Source: Micromonospora sp. NBRC 110009 (lineage in GTDB: Bacteria; Actinomycetota; Actinomycetes; Mycobacteriales; Micromonosporaceae). From it: a DNA stretch of 64,000 nucleotides. The translations under genes were made by a program, and so were the position numbers. Positions 25,492 to 34,848 of the stretch are shown piece after piece (positions within the stretch are counted from its first letter, which is position 1; every line of letters begins with the position of its first letter). The stretch is from NCBI RefSeq assembly GCF_030518795.1, contig NZ_CP130427.1, positions 5,022,001 to 5,086,000 on the forward strand, read 5' to 3'. The notes under the pieces are model-generated. The model had not been told where the DNA came from. It saw nothing but the letters and a program-made list of their open reading frames with translations, and did not search any database.

Positions 25492-26306
25492 CCTCGTCGG
25501 AGCTGCAGCCCCGACAGCACGGTGCCGCCGCGCTGCGACTGCTCAGCGACGGTGAGTTGGCCCTGGAGGGGCGGCTGGTCGACGCCTCCAACACGACCCT
25601 GCGCGGCATCCTCACCCTCGACGGGATGACGGCCCGCTGCGTCTACAAGCCGGTACGTGGGGAGCGTCCGCTCTGGGACTTCCCGGACGGCACGCTCGCC
25701 GGCCGGGAGGTCGCGGCGTACCTGGTCGCCCGGGCCACCGGCTGGGAGCTGGTGCCGCCGACGGTGCTGCGGGACGGCCCGTTCGGCCCGGGTTCCTGCC
25801 AGCTCTGGATCGACGAGCCGGAGGACGCCGAGCCACTGGTCGGGTTCGTGCCGGCCGAGGCGGTGCCGCCGCGCTGGTTCCCGGTGGCCACGGCCCGCGA
25901 CGACGACGGGGCCGCGTACGCGCTCGCGCACGCCGACGACCCGCGGCTGGCCCGCCTCGCCGTCCTCGATGCGGTGATCAACAACGCCGACCGCAAGGGC
26001 GGCCATGTGCTCGTGGGCCCGGACGACCGGATCTACGGGGTCGACCACGGCGTCTGCTTCCACGTCGAGGAGAAGCTGCGGACGGTCCTCTGGGGCTGGG
26101 CCGGCCGGGAGCTGCCGCCGGACGCGGTGGGGGTGCTCGACGGGCTGGCCGGCCAGCTCGCCGGCGCCCTCGGTGACGAGCTCGCCGAGCACCTGACGAT
26201 CAGCGAGGTCGCCGAGCTGGCGGCGCGGGTGGACCGGCTGCGGGGGACCGGCCGCTTCCCGCTGCCCCCGGAGGACTGGCCGGCCATGCCCTGGCCGCCG
26301 ATCTGA
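25488..26306 (+). CDS. SCO1664 family kinase-like protein
   Basis: 272 residues. VINNADRKGGHVLVG and IYGVDHGVCFHVEEKLRT are the kinase-like catalytic and metal-binding loops of the PI3/4-kinase-like SCO1664 group (compare HipA-like DxxxxN and D motifs). Its substrate is not known. It overlaps the DUF3090 gene by GTGA and precedes mshC by about 70 bp; the set is conserved in order in actinobacteria. Confidence 0.87.
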   Translation: MTSSELQPRQHGAAALRLLSDGELALEGRLVDASNTTLRGILTLDGMTARCVYKPVRGERPLWDFPDGTLAGREVAAYLVARATGWELVPPTVLRDGPFGPGSCQLWIDEPEDAEPLVGFVPAEAVPPRWFPVATARDDDGAAYALAHADDPRLARLAVLDAVINNADRKGGHVLVGPDDRIYGVDHGVCFHVEEKLRTVLWGWAGRELPPDAVGVLDGLAGQLAGALGDELAEHLTISEVAELAARVDRLRGTGRFPLPPEDWPAMPWPPI

Positions 26307-26373
26307 GCCGTTGTCGCGTTGATCACCCGTGGCCCGGCACCCGGGCGCCTGACAGATCGTTAGGCTGACGGTC

Positions 26374-27612
26374 ATGGAGTCTTGGGCGGGACACGAGGTG
26401 CCACGGCTGCCGGGCAGGGGCGAGCCACTGCGGTTGTACGACTCGGCACGGCAAGGTCGCCACCCCAGCCGGCCCGACGGGGACGCCGCCATGTACGTCT
26501 GCGGCATCACCCCGTACGACGCCACCCACCTGGGCCACGCCGCCACCATGATCACGTTCGACCTGGTGCAGCGGATGTGGCGGGACGCCGGCCTGACCGT
26601 GCGCTACGTGCAGAACGTCACCGACATCGACGACCCGCTGCTGGAGCGGGCCGAGCGCGACGGCGAGGACTGGAAGGTCCTGGCGATGCGGGAGACCGCG
26701 CTGTTCCGGGAGGACATGGAGGCGCTGCGGATCATCCCGCCGGCGCACTACGTCGGCGCGGTGGAGTCGATCCCGGACATCGCCGAGAAGGTGCTCGTGC
26801 TGCTCAAGGACGGCGCCGCGTACCGGCTCGACGACGGCACCGGCGACGTCTACTTCGACATCAGCGCCGCCCCGGAGTTCGGCTACGAGTCGAACCTGTC
26901 CCGCGAGGAGATGCTGGAGATCTTCCCGGAGCGCGGCGGCGACCCGGATCGGGCCGGCAAGCGGGACCCGCTGGACCCGCTGCTGTGGCGGGGTGCCCGG
27001 GAGGGCGAGCCGTCCTGGCCGGGCGGTGAGCTGGGCGCCGGCCGGCCCGGCTGGCACATCGAGTGCGCGGTGATCGCGCTGAACCTCCTCGGTGACCGGA
27101 TCGCCGTGCAGGGCGGCGGCAACGACCTGCTCTTCCCGCACCACGAGTGTTCGGCGGCGCACGCCGAGCGGCTCACCGGCCAGGCCCCGTTCGCCGACCA
27201 CTACGTGCACGCCGGCATGATCGGCCTGGACGGCGAGAAGATGTCGAAGTCCAAGGGCAACCTGGTCTTCGTCTCCCGGCTGCGCGCGGACCGGGTGGAC
27301 CCGATGGCGGTGCGGCTGGCCCTGCTGAGCGGGCACTACCGTGCCGACCGCTCGTGGACCGACGAGCTGCTCACGGCCGCCCAGGAGCGGCTGGCCCGCT
27401 GGCGGCGGGCCGCCGCCGTGCCGGCCGGTCCGTCCGGGCCGGCGTTCCTGGCCGCGGTACGCGCCCTGCTCGCCGACGACCTCGACACCCCCGGCGCCCT
27501 GGCGGTGGCCGACGACTGGGCGGCGCGGGCGCTGGCCGGGGTGGCCGACGACGCGGCGGCGCCGGGGCTCTTCGCCGACACCGTCGACGCGCTCCTCGGC
27601 ATCCGCCTGTAG
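26374..27612 (+). CDS. mshC: Mycothiol ligase (cysteine--GlcN-Ins ligase)
   Basis: 412 residues. MshC joins cysteine to the glucosaminyl-inositol of mycothiol, using ATP, in the cytoplasm. It is a class I cysteinyl-tRNA-synthetase relative: MYVCGITPYDATHLGHA has the zinc ligand Cys and the HIGH-like motif, and KMSKSKGN lies near residue 288. Further zinc ligands are in WHIECAV and PHHECSAAH. The short C terminus lacks a tRNA-binding domain, separating it from CysS. The gene is the last in its block and ends at a hairpin. Confidence 0.96.
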   Translation: MESWAGHEVPRLPGRGEPLRLYDSARQGRHPSRPDGDAAMYVCGITPYDATHLGHAATMITFDLVQRMWRDAGLTVRYVQNVTDIDDPLLERAERDGEDWKVLAMRETALFREDMEALRIIPPAHYVGAVESIPDIAEKVLVLLKDGAAYRLDDGTGDVYFDISAAPEFGYESNLSREEMLEIFPERGGDPDRAGKRDPLDPLLWRGAREGEPSWPGGELGAGRPGWHIECAVIALNLLGDRIAVQGGGNDLLFPHHECSAAHAERLTGQAPFADHYVHAGMIGLDGEKMSKSKGNLVFVSRLRADRVDPMAVRLALLSGHYRADRSWTDELLTAAQERLARWRRAAAVPAGPSGPAFLAAVRALLADDLDTPGALAVADDWAARALAGVADDAAAPGLFADTVDALLGIRL

Positions 27613-27637
27613 GGAAGGCCCCCGCTCAACGCGTGCG

Positions 27638-27662
27638 GTGGAGAGGGGAAGTCCCTCTCCAC
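27638..27662. terminator. Hairpin terminator after mshC
   Basis: Perfect 10-bp arms (27638-27647 and 27653-27662) round a 5-base loop, between mshC and the convergent GntR gene ending at 27682. It can serve both strands. Confidence 0.8.
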
Positions 27663-27681
27663 GCTCACGCCCGGTGGGGTG

Positions 27682-28473
27682 TCAGCCGAGGACGAGGCCG
27701 GGGTCCGGGTCGGGCTGCTCGGCCGGGGCGGGGATCCGGTACTCCTCGGTGAGGGTGGTCATCGGGCCGGGCCAGGTGGCCTGGGCGACTTCGATCGGCT
27801 TGCGCCGCTCGTCGTACGCGACGTGCAGCAGGTGCAGCACCGGGGTGTCGGGGCGGATCTGCAACGTCTCCGCCTCCTCCCGGCTGGGCTGCCGGGCGCT
27901 GATCGTGTCGGCGGCGGTGACGTAGCGCCGGCCGGTGGCCTCCTCGGCCTCCTGGTACAGCGGGCGCCCGAAGGCCTCGGCTCGCTCCAGGGAGGTGCCG
28001 GCGGTGTCGGCCGGCAGGAACCAGGAGGCGCCGACCTCGACCGGGGACTCGTCGGTGCGGACCAGGTGGCGCCGGCAGAGCAGCTCGGTGCCGTCGGCGA
28101 CCCCGAAGGCGTCGGCGACCTCGGGCGGGGCGGGGGACCGGCCGACGGAGACGAGCTGCTGCTTGTACCGGGCGGCCAGATCGGTGTGGTAGCCGCGGAA
28201 GCCGCCGTAGCGGCCCCGGGACAGGCGGTTGAGGCGGCGCCGGGTGCCCCGGACGTACGTACCGGAGCCGGGCTTGGTGATCAGGACGCCCTCGACCCGC
28301 AGCTGGTCGACGGCGCGCTGCACGGTCTGCTTCGCCACGCCGAACATCTCGGCGATGGCCGGGATGGACGGCAACCGCTCGCCGGGGGCCCAGTCGCCGC
28401 GGCGGACCTGGGCCTTGAGCTGAGCGGCGATCTGCCGGTGCGGGAATTCGGCCGCGCCGGGATTGATCTGCAT
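27682..28473 (-). CDS. GntR/HutC family regulator with UTRA domain
   Basis: 263 residues. The winged helix-turn-helix (QIAAQLKAQVRRGDWAPGER, then VAKQTVQRAVDQLRVEGVLI and KPGSGTYV) is at residues 13-80. The rest is a UTRA effector domain (VEVGASWFLPADTAG). A good GAGGAGG site precedes the ATG. An interrupted palindrome 15 bases upstream is probably its own operator. Confidence 0.92.
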   Translation of the reverse strand: MQINPGAAEFPHRQIAAQLKAQVRRGDWAPGERLPSIPAIAEMFGVAKQTVQRAVDQLRVEGVLITKPGSGTYVRGTRRRLNRLSRGRYGGFRGYHTDLAARYKQQLVSVGRSPAPPEVADAFGVADGTELLCRRHLVRTDESPVEVGASWFLPADTAGTSLERAEAFGRPLYQEAEEATGRRYVTAADTISARQPSREEAETLQIRPDTPVLHLLHVAYDERRKPIEVAQATWPGPMTTLTEEYRIPAPAEQPDPDPGLVLG

Positions 28474-28487
28474 GCCCGCCTCCTCAC

Positions 28488-28510
28488 GACAGCTAGGTTC
28501 CTAGGATGTC
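28488..28510. promoter_or_regulatory. Palindromic operator upstream of GntR gene
   Basis: Interrupted inverted repeat: GACA and CTAGG on the left, CCTAG and TGTC on the right, around a 2-base centre. CTAG is rare in high-G+C DNA and two copies in this palindrome make a protein-binding site likely. It lies just upstream of the GntR ATG, so autoregulation is the simplest reading. Confidence 0.6.
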
Positions 28511-28586
28511 GTAGAGGGGGTGACCTCGTCACCCCGACACGACGAATCCGGGCCCTCGGAAGGACCCGGATTCTTGTGGAGAGGAA

Positions 28587-29456
28587 CTACCAGGAGCCGG
28601 CGGTCGGGCCGGCGGAGCCGCCCCGGCGGCGCAGGTACTTCTCGAACTCCTGCGCGATCTCGTCACCGGTGAGCGGGGTGATGCCGGCGTCGCCGACCCG
28701 TTCCTCCAGCTCGCGGACGTACTCGCCCAGCTCGGCGTCCTGCTCGGCGGCGCTGCGCACCCGCTGCTCCCACTCGGCGGCCTCCTCGGCCAGGTCGGCC
28801 ATCGGCACCGGCAGGTCGAGCACCTCCTCGACCCGGTGCAGCAGCGCGAGCGTGGCCTTGGGGCAGGGCGGGTTGTTGGCGTAGTGCGGCACGTGCACCC
28901 AGAACGACACCGCGTCCACCTCGGCCCGGGTGCAGGCGTCGTGCAGCACGCCGACGATGCCGGTCGGGCCGTCGTAGCGGGTCGGGGTGAGCTGGTAGCG
29001 CTTGGCCGCGTCGGCGTCCGACGCGCTGCCGCTGATCGGCAGCGGCCGGGTGTACGGCACGTCCGCCAGCAGCGCGCCGAGCAGCACCACCCGCTCGACC
29101 TCCAGGCTGTGGCAGAGCTCCAGGACCTGCTCGCAGAAGGTCCGCCAGCGCATGCTCGGCTCGATGCCGCGGATCAGCACCACGTCCCGGTCGGTGCCCT
29201 CCGGGCTGGCCACCATGAAACGCGTGGTCGGCCACTCCACCCGACGGGTCTCGCCGTCGGCCATGGTGATGGTCGGCCGGCTCACCTGGAAGTCGTAGAA
29301 GTCCTCCGGGTCCAGCTCGGTCACCTGCCGGGCCTGCCAGACCTGCTCGAGGTGCTCCACCGCCGCGGTGGAGGCGTCCGCCGCGTCGTTCCAGCCTTCG
29401 AAGGCCGCGATGGCGACCGGGGACCGCAGCACCGGCAGCCCGTCGAACTCGGTCAC
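28587..29456 (-). CDS. PAC2 family protein
   Basis: 289 residues. AIAAFEGWNDAADASTAAVE at the N terminus and the later ALLADVPYTRPLPI and FWVHVPHYANNPPCPKAT fit the PAC2 family (proteasome assembly chaperone-like fold). Actinobacterial members are of unknown function. The protein is cytoplasmic with no signal. It may be coupled to a short upstream reading frame overlapping its GTG start. Confidence 0.88.
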   Translation of the reverse strand: MTEFDGLPVLRSPVAIAAFEGWNDAADASTAAVEHLEQVWQARQVTELDPEDFYDFQVSRPTITMADGETRRVEWPTTRFMVASPEGTDRDVVLIRGIEPSMRWRTFCEQVLELCHSLEVERVVLLGALLADVPYTRPLPISGSASDADAAKRYQLTPTRYDGPTGIVGVLHDACTRAEVDAVSFWVHVPHYANNPPCPKATLALLHRVEEVLDLPVPMADLAEEAAEWEQRVRSAAEQDAELGEYVRELEERVGDAGITPLTGDEIAQEFEKYLRRRGGSAGPTAGSW

Positions 29457-29548
29457 GCCGTCACCTCACCCTGCTCGTCGGGAGCGGCCCCGGGTCCCCG
29501 CCCGGACGTCCGCCCGCCGTGCACGGTCGCGTCCCTGATGTCCTTCAC
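29453..29548 (-). CDS. Possible short ORF before PAC2 gene
   Basis: 31 codons from GTG at 29548; the stop overlaps the PAC2 GTG in a GTGA junction, the arrangement of coupled genes in this genome. The sequence begins VKDIRDATVHGG and is Gly/Arg-rich after that. No family recognised; it may be a leader peptide or chance. Confidence 0.3.
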   Translation of the reverse strand: MKDIRDATVHGGRTSGRGPGAAPDEQGEVTA

Positions 29549-29717
29549 GTCCGCCAGCCTACGTGGCGGCGCGGGATGCGGCCCGTCGGCCGCGCCGGTC
29601 GGGTGCGCCGACCGGCCGGACAGAACGGATGAACAGGACGCGGTGATCCCGCTGACAGTATGTGGGAAGCGGTGTGTGCCCCGACCGGGTTCCGAATTGC
29701 CGCACTAACCTGGCTCT

Positions 29718-32700
29718 GTGCGGACTTCGTTGCTCGATGTGCTGGCAGAACGGATCCTCATCGCCGACGGGGCGATGGGGACGATGCTCCAGGCGGCCGA
29801 CCTGACCCTGGACGACTTCGACGGACTCGAGGGCTGCAACGAGATCCTCAACCTCACTCGCCCGGACGTCGTCCGGGGCGTGCACGAGGCGTACCTGGCC
29901 GCCGGCGCGGACTGCGTGGAGACGAACACCTTCGGCGCCAACCTGCCCAACCTCGCCGAGTACGGCATCGCGGACCGGATCCGGGCGCTCTCCGAGGCGG
30001 GGGCGCGGCTGGCCCGGGAGGCCGCCGACGCGTACGCGACGCCGGAGCAGCCACGGTTCGTGCTCGGCTCGATGGGTCCGGGCACCAAGCTGCCGACCCT
30101 CGGCCACGCCCCGTACGCCTCGCTGCGCGACGCGTACCAGGAGAACGCCGCCGGCCTGATCGCCGGCGGCGCGGACGCGCTGATCATCGAGACCTGCCAG
30201 GACCTGCTCCAGGTCAAGGCGGCGGTGGTCGGCGCGAAGCGGGCGCGGGCCGAGCTGGGGCGGGACGTCCCGATCATCTGCCAGGTCGCCGTGGAGACCA
30301 CCGGCACCATGCTGCTGGGCAGCGAGATCGGCGCGGCGCTGACCGCGATCGAGCCGCTCGGCGTCGACCTGATCGGCCTCAACTGCTCCACCGGCCCGGC
30401 CGAGATGGGCGAGCACCTGCGCTACCTGTCCCGACAGTCGCGCATCCCGCTCTCGGTGATGCCGAACGCCGGCCTGCCCGTGCTCACCGCCGACGGGGCA
30501 TACTTCCCGCTCACGCCGGTGGAGCTGGCCGACGCCCTGGAGCAGTTCGTCACCGAGTACGGCGTGGCCCTGGTCGGCGGCTGCTGCGGCACCACCCCGG
30601 AGCACATCCGGGTGCTGGTCGAGCGGCTGCGCGGGGCGCGGCCGGTGGTCCGGGAGGCGAAGCCGGAGGCGGGCGTCTCGTCGATCTACCACCACGTGCC
30701 GTTCGCCCAGGACGCCAGCATCCTGATGGTGGGGGAGCGGACCAACGCCAACGGTTCCAAGGCGTTCCGCGAGGCGATGCTCGCCGCCGACTGGCAGGCC
30801 TGCGTGGAGATCGCCCGCGGCCAGGCCCGGGACGGCTCGCACCTGCTGGACCTCTGTGTCGACTACGTCGGCCGGGACGGCACCACGGACATGCGCGAGC
30901 TGGCCGGCCGGTTCGCCACCGCGTCCACTCTGCCGATCATGCTGGACTCGACGGAGCCGGCGGTGGTCGAGGCCGGGCTGGAGATGCTCGGCGGGCGCTG
31001 CGTGGTCAACTCGGTGAACTTCGAGGACGGCGACGGCCCGGAGTCCCGCTACGCCCGGGTCATGCCGGTGGTCCGGGAACACGGCGCCGCCGTGGTCGCC
31101 CTGCTCATCGACGAGGAGGGCCAGGCCCGCACCCGGGACTGGAAGGTACGCGTCGCGGTCCGACTGATCGAGGACCTGACCGGCCGGTGGGGGCTGCGCC
31201 GGGAGGACATCCTCATCGACGCGCTGACCTTCCCGATCGCCACCGGGCAGGAGGAGACCCGCCGCGACGGCATCGAGACCATCGAGGCGATCCGGGAGAT
31301 CGCGGCTCGCTACCCGGGGGTCAATTTCACCCTCGGCATCTCCAACGTGTCGTTCGGTCTCAACCCGGCGGCCCGCCAGGTGCTCAACTCGGTGTTCCTG
31401 CACGAGTGCGCGCAGGCCGGCCTGACCTCGGCGATCGTGCACGCCAGCAAGATCCTGCCGATGTCGAAGATTCCCGACGCGCAGCGCGAGGCCGCCCTCG
31501 ACCTGGTCTACGACCGCCGCCGCGAGGGCTACGACCCGGTGCAGCGGTTCATCGAGATCTTCGAGGGGGTCGACGCCGCGTCGGCGCGGGCCACCCGGGC
31601 CGAGGAACTGGCCGCGCTGCCGCTGGACGAGCGGCTCAAGCGCAGGATCATCGACGGCGAGCGCAACGGCCTGGAGGCCGATCTGGACACCGCGATGGCG
31701 GAGGGGCACGCCCCGCTGTCGATCATCAACGACCTGCTGCTCGACGGCATGAAGGTGGTCGGCGAGCTGTTCGGCTCCGGCCAGATGCAGCTGCCGTTCG
31801 TGCTCCAGTCCGCCGAGGTGATGAAGACCGCGGTGGCCTACCTGGAGCCGCACATGGAGAAGACGGACGACGACGGCAAGGGGCGCATCGTGCTCGCCAC
31901 CGTCAAGGGCGACGTGCACGACATCGGCAAGAACCTGGTCGACATCATCCTGTCCAACAACGGCTACGAGGTCGTCAACATCGGCATCAAGCAGCCGATC
32001 AACGCGATCCTGGACGCCGCCGAGGAGCACCGGGCGGACGCGATCGGCATGTCCGGCCTGCTGGTCAAGAGCACGGTCATCATGAAGGAGAACCTGGCCG
32101 AGATGGCCTCGCGCGGCATCGCGGAGCGCTGGCCGGTCCTGCTCGGCGGGGCGGCGCTCACCCGGGCGTACGTGGAGGACGACCTGCGCTCGATGTTCCC
32201 CGGGCAGGTGCACTACGCCCGGGACGCGTTCGAGGGGCTGTCCCTGATGGACCGGGTGATGACGGCCAAGCGGGGCGGGGCGCCGGTGGTCGACCCGCAG
32301 CGGGAGGCCGCCCTGGCGGCCCGCCGGGAGCGGCGGGAGCGGCAGCGGGCGACGGTCCGCGAGGCGCTGCCCGAGCTGGACGACGCATCGGTCCGCTCCG
32401 ACGTGGCGCGGGACGTGGAGGTGCCCACCCCGCCGTTCTTCGGCACCCGCGTGGTGAAGGGGGTGCCGCTGGCCGACTACGCGGCGCTGCTCGACGAGCG
32501 GGCCACCTTCCTCGGCCAGTGGGGGCTGCGCGGCGCCCGCGGTGGCAAGGGACCGTCGTACGAGGAGCTGGTGGAGACCGAGGGGCGGCCCCGGCTGCGC
32601 TACTGGCTGGACCGGCTGATCGCCGACAAGGTCCTCGAGGCGGCCGTCGTGTACGGCTACTTCCCGGCGTACGCCGAGGGCAACGACCTGGTGGTGCTGG

Positions 32701-33233
32701 ACGAGAACGGGCACCGCGAGCGGGCCCGGTTCTCCTTCCCGCGGCAGCGGCAGGAGCGGCGGCTCTGCCTGGCCGACTTCTTCCGGCCGAAGGGCGACGA
32801 GCTGGACGTGGTGGCGTTGCAGTTGGTCACCGTCGGCCAGCCGATCAGCGAGTACACGGCGAAGATGTTCGCCGGCAACGAGTACCGCGACTACCTGGAG
32901 GTGCACGGCCTGTCGGTGCAGCTCACCGAGGCGCTGGCGGAGCACTGGCACCGGCGGATCCGGACCGAGCTGACGCTGCCCGGCGGGCGTACGCTCGCCG
33001 ACGACGACCCGGCGGACCTGGCCGGCCTGCTGCGCACCGACTACCGGGGCTGCCGGTACGCGTTCGGCTACCCGGCCTGCCCGGACCTGGAGGACCGGGC
33101 GAAGATCGTGGAGCTGCTCGGCGCGGAGCGAATCGGGGTGCAGCTGTCGGAGGAGTTCCAGCTGGTGCCGGAGCAGGCGACGGACGCGATCGTGGTGCAC
33201 CACCCGGAGGCGAACTACTTCAACGCCAAGTGA
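29718..33233 (+). CDS. metH: Cobalamin-dependent methionine synthase
   Basis: 1171 residues. It transfers methyl from methyltetrahydrofolate to homocysteine through B12. In order: homocysteine-binding barrel with a zinc site (GGCCGTTPEHI), pterin-binding barrel (ERTNANGSKAFREAM), B12 domain with DVHDIGKNLVDIIL near residue 731, and a reactivation domain at the end. The GTG start gives the standard N terminus (LLDVLAERILIADGAMGTML). No B12 riboswitch was seen upstream. Its last codons and stop form the left attachment repeat of the integrated element, so the protein end is intact but borrowed from the element. Confidence 0.97.
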   Translation: MRTSLLDVLAERILIADGAMGTMLQAADLTLDDFDGLEGCNEILNLTRPDVVRGVHEAYLAAGADCVETNTFGANLPNLAEYGIADRIRALSEAGARLAREAADAYATPEQPRFVLGSMGPGTKLPTLGHAPYASLRDAYQENAAGLIAGGADALIIETCQDLLQVKAAVVGAKRARAELGRDVPIICQVAVETTGTMLLGSEIGAALTAIEPLGVDLIGLNCSTGPAEMGEHLRYLSRQSRIPLSVMPNAGLPVLTADGAYFPLTPVELADALEQFVTEYGVALVGGCCGTTPEHIRVLVERLRGARPVVREAKPEAGVSSIYHHVPFAQDASILMVGERTNANGSKAFREAMLAADWQACVEIARGQARDGSHLLDLCVDYVGRDGTTDMRELAGRFATASTLPIMLDSTEPAVVEAGLEMLGGRCVVNSVNFEDGDGPESRYARVMPVVREHGAAVVALLIDEEGQARTRDWKVRVAVRLIEDLTGRWGLRREDILIDALTFPIATGQEETRRDGIETIEAIREIAARYPGVNFTLGISNVSFGLNPAARQVLNSVFLHECAQAGLTSAIVHASKILPMSKIPDAQREAALDLVYDRRREGYDPVQRFIEIFEGVDAASARATRAEELAALPLDERLKRRIIDGERNGLEADLDTAMAEGHAPLSIINDLLLDGMKVVGELFGSGQMQLPFVLQSAEVMKTAVAYLEPHMEKTDDDGKGRIVLATVKGDVHDIGKNLVDIILSNNGYEVVNIGIKQPINAILDAAEEHRADAIGMSGLLVKSTVIMKENLAEMASRGIAERWPVLLGGAALTRAYVEDDLRSMFPGQVHYARDAFEGLSLMDRVMTAKRGGAPVVDPQREAALAARRERRERQRATVREALPELDDASVRSDVARDVEVPTPPFFGTRVVKGVPLADYAALLDERATFLGQWGLRGARGGKGPSYEELVETEGRPRLRYWLDRLIADKVLEAAVVYGYFPAYAEGNDLVVLDENGHRERARFSFPRQRQERRLCLADFFRPKGDELDVVALQLVTVGQPISEYTAKMFAGNEYRDYLEVHGLSVQLTEALAEHWHRRIRTELTLPGGRTLADDDPADLAGLLRTDYRGCRYAFGYPACPDLEDRAKIVELLGAERIGVQLSEEFQLVPEQATDAIVVHHPEANYFNAK

Positions 33234-33265
33234 TCGCCGCAAGCGCTCTGACCTGCGGTGGAGCA
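33221..33265. repeat. Left attachment repeat (attL) at metH 3' end
   Basis: Spans the last three sense codons and stop of metH. A direct repeat lies at 49983-50027 with 39 of 45 positions identical (20 of 21 in the first part), and a third at 53202-53234. The integrase gene ends 26 bp further in. Direct repeats at both ends with integrase next to one is the standard layout of a site-specifically integrated element. Confidence 0.75.
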
Positions 33266-33290
33266 GCCGGAACGGCCCTGATTCCCATGA

Positions 33291-34514
33291 TCATGCCGTT
33301 TCCAGGCCGTCTAGGCTCTGCGGGTCGTCGGCGAAGGCGTGGTCGATCGCGCGGCGGGTGCGGTCCTCGCTGGCCGGCAGCAGGTGGGTGTAGATCCGGA
33401 GGGTGAAGCCGGGGTCGGAGTGCCCGAGGTAGGCCGAGAGCGCCTTCACGCTTTCGCCGGCGTCGAGCAGGACCGAGGCGTAGGTGTGCCGGAGCACGTG
33501 CATGCCGTTGTGCCGGTTGTCGGGGACGCCGGTGGCGCGGATGGCCCGCTTCCAGACGCCCCGGTTGAAGGCCGTCCGGTCCAGCGCTGTTCCGGCCGGG
33601 GTCGTCAGGTAGAGCGTCACGGTCCGCGGCTCGCCGGTCGAGGAACCCCACGGAAGGGTGACGTCGACCGGCGGGTACCGCTTGGCGTGCTCAGTCAGGC
33701 GGCGTGACACCGATTCCGGCAGTGGGACGTCGCGGACCTTGCCGCCCTTGGGTAGCGCGAAGATCAGGCGCCCGCGCACGAGCTTGACCTGACGCGTCAC
33801 GTGCAGGACGGGCCGGGCCGGGTCGATGTCGTCCGGGCTGACGCCGAAGATCTCACCCTGGCGCAGGCCGCAGCCGGCGCCCAGGTCGACGGTGACCCGG
33901 TAGCGGTCGGCCAGGGCGGCGCGGAAGCGGGCGCGTAGGTCGTTGGGCCACGGGACGACCTTGGGCGCTTGGTACTTCGGTGGCCGGATCGTCTTGACCG
34001 CGAACGGGTTGCTGACCACCTTCCGGTCATCGACGGCCGCGTTGAAGATCATGGAGACGTCGTTGAACAGGACCCGGCGGTAGCTGGCCGCCAGGCCCTT
34101 CGTTTGCAGCTGGTGTGCCCAGGCGCGGATGGTGGCGGGTTGGATGGCGGTGAGTGCCTGGTCCCCGAAGGCGGGGTAGACGTGGAGCCGGAACTCGTAT
34201 TCGAGCCGGTCCCGGGTCAGCTCGTCGGTGGTTGCGGCGGCGAGCCAGTCGTCGGCGTAGCGCTTGAAGGTGATGCGCCCGGCGTCCGGGTCGACGTAGG
34301 TGCCCTTGAGGATGTCGGCCTGGACGCGGGCGAGGAACGCTTGCGCTTCCCGCTTCTTCTTGTCGGGGAACGACTGTGACTTCTCTTTGCCGTCTGGCGA
34401 GGTGTAGCGGACGCGGTAGCGCATTCCCTGCCCGCATTCAGGTTTCGGTTCCTGGCGGGACTTGCCATCAGGGCCGACGACGGTGCGGTACCAGCGGTCG
34501 ACGATGTGGGCCAT
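33291..34514 (-). CDS. Tyrosine-type site-specific integrase
   Basis: 407 residues, starting at the ATG one base after the excisionase stop. The C-terminal catalytic domain has GAGCGLRQGE (first Arg), HVLRHTYASVLL (His and Arg) and YLGHSDPGFTLRIYTHLLP with the nucleophile Tyr. The N-terminal 150 residues hold the SAM-like DNA-binding region (FKRYADDWLAAATTDELT). It should integrate and excise the element at the metH 3' end. Its 3' end is 26 bp from attL. Confidence 0.95.
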   Translation of the reverse strand: MAHIVDRWYRTVVGPDGKSRQEPKPECGQGMRYRVRYTSPDGKEKSQSFPDKKKREAQAFLARVQADILKGTYVDPDAGRITFKRYADDWLAAATTDELTRDRLEYEFRLHVYPAFGDQALTAIQPATIRAWAHQLQTKGLAASYRRVLFNDVSMIFNAAVDDRKVVSNPFAVKTIRPPKYQAPKVVPWPNDLRARFRAALADRYRVTVDLGAGCGLRQGEIFGVSPDDIDPARPVLHVTRQVKLVRGRLIFALPKGGKVRDVPLPESVSRRLTEHAKRYPPVDVTLPWGSSTGEPRTVTLYLTTPAGTALDRTAFNRGVWKRAIRATGVPDNRHNGMHVLRHTYASVLLDAGESVKALSAYLGHSDPGFTLRIYTHLLPASEDRTRRAIDHAFADDPQSLDGLETA

Positions 34515-34515
34515 G

Positions 34516-34710
34516 TCAGGCCGCCGTGGACTGGTCGGCAAACCAGGCGCGCACCGCGTCGGGGTCGTAGCGGAGGTGGCGGCCGACGCGGGCGGCGGGC
34601 GGTCCGTACTTGCGCTTGCGCCACTGGTAGAGCGTCTGGACGGGGACGCGCAGGTAGGCGGATACGTCTTCGATTTCCCACAGCGGTTCGGGGGCGGTAG
34701 ATGCGTTCAT
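34516..34710 (-). CDS. xis: Excisionase-like helix-turn-helix protein
   Basis: 64 residues from ATG after a GAAAGGAG site. WEIEDVSAYLRVPVQTLYQW with RVGRHLRYDPDAVRAWF is the MerR-like winged helix of AICE excisionases. It lies directly before integrase with one base between stop and start, so both are made together. A palindromic site 120 bp upstream probably controls the pair. Confidence 0.9.
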   Translation of the reverse strand: MNASTAPEPLWEIEDVSAYLRVPVQTLYQWRKRKYGPPAARVGRHLRYDPDAVRAWFADQSTAA

Positions 34711-34830
34711 CAAGGCTCCTTTCGGGCGGTAGCGGTAGGTGGATCAGGAGGGCATGTCGGCACGTCGTTCGGGCGTGGGCCGAAGGCGATGTGTCGCTGT
34801 GGAGTTGTCAAAGGACGGGTTCCGAGGTCG

Positions 34831-34848
34831 TTGACACGTACGTGTCAA
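34831..34848. promoter_or_regulatory. Shared palindrome, copy 1 (xis-int side)
   Basis: Perfect 18-bp palindrome built on TGACACGTACGTGTCA. It overlaps the stop of the replication initiator gene and lies upstream of xis. Copies at 38680-38695 and 40824-40841 in the same element suggest one regulator with at least three sites. Confidence 0.7.

Noticed and set aside
29550..29717. Possible B12 riboswitch upstream of metH
   Set aside because: No recognisable B12 box or matching helices in the short leader, and the GTG lies close to a likely promoter.
29559..33242. Very long open frame on the minus strand opposite metH
   Set aside because: It is the usual antisense shadow of a GC-rich gene; metH on the plus strand has all domains and start, and the antisense product has repetitive Val/Arg/Gln composition without motifs.
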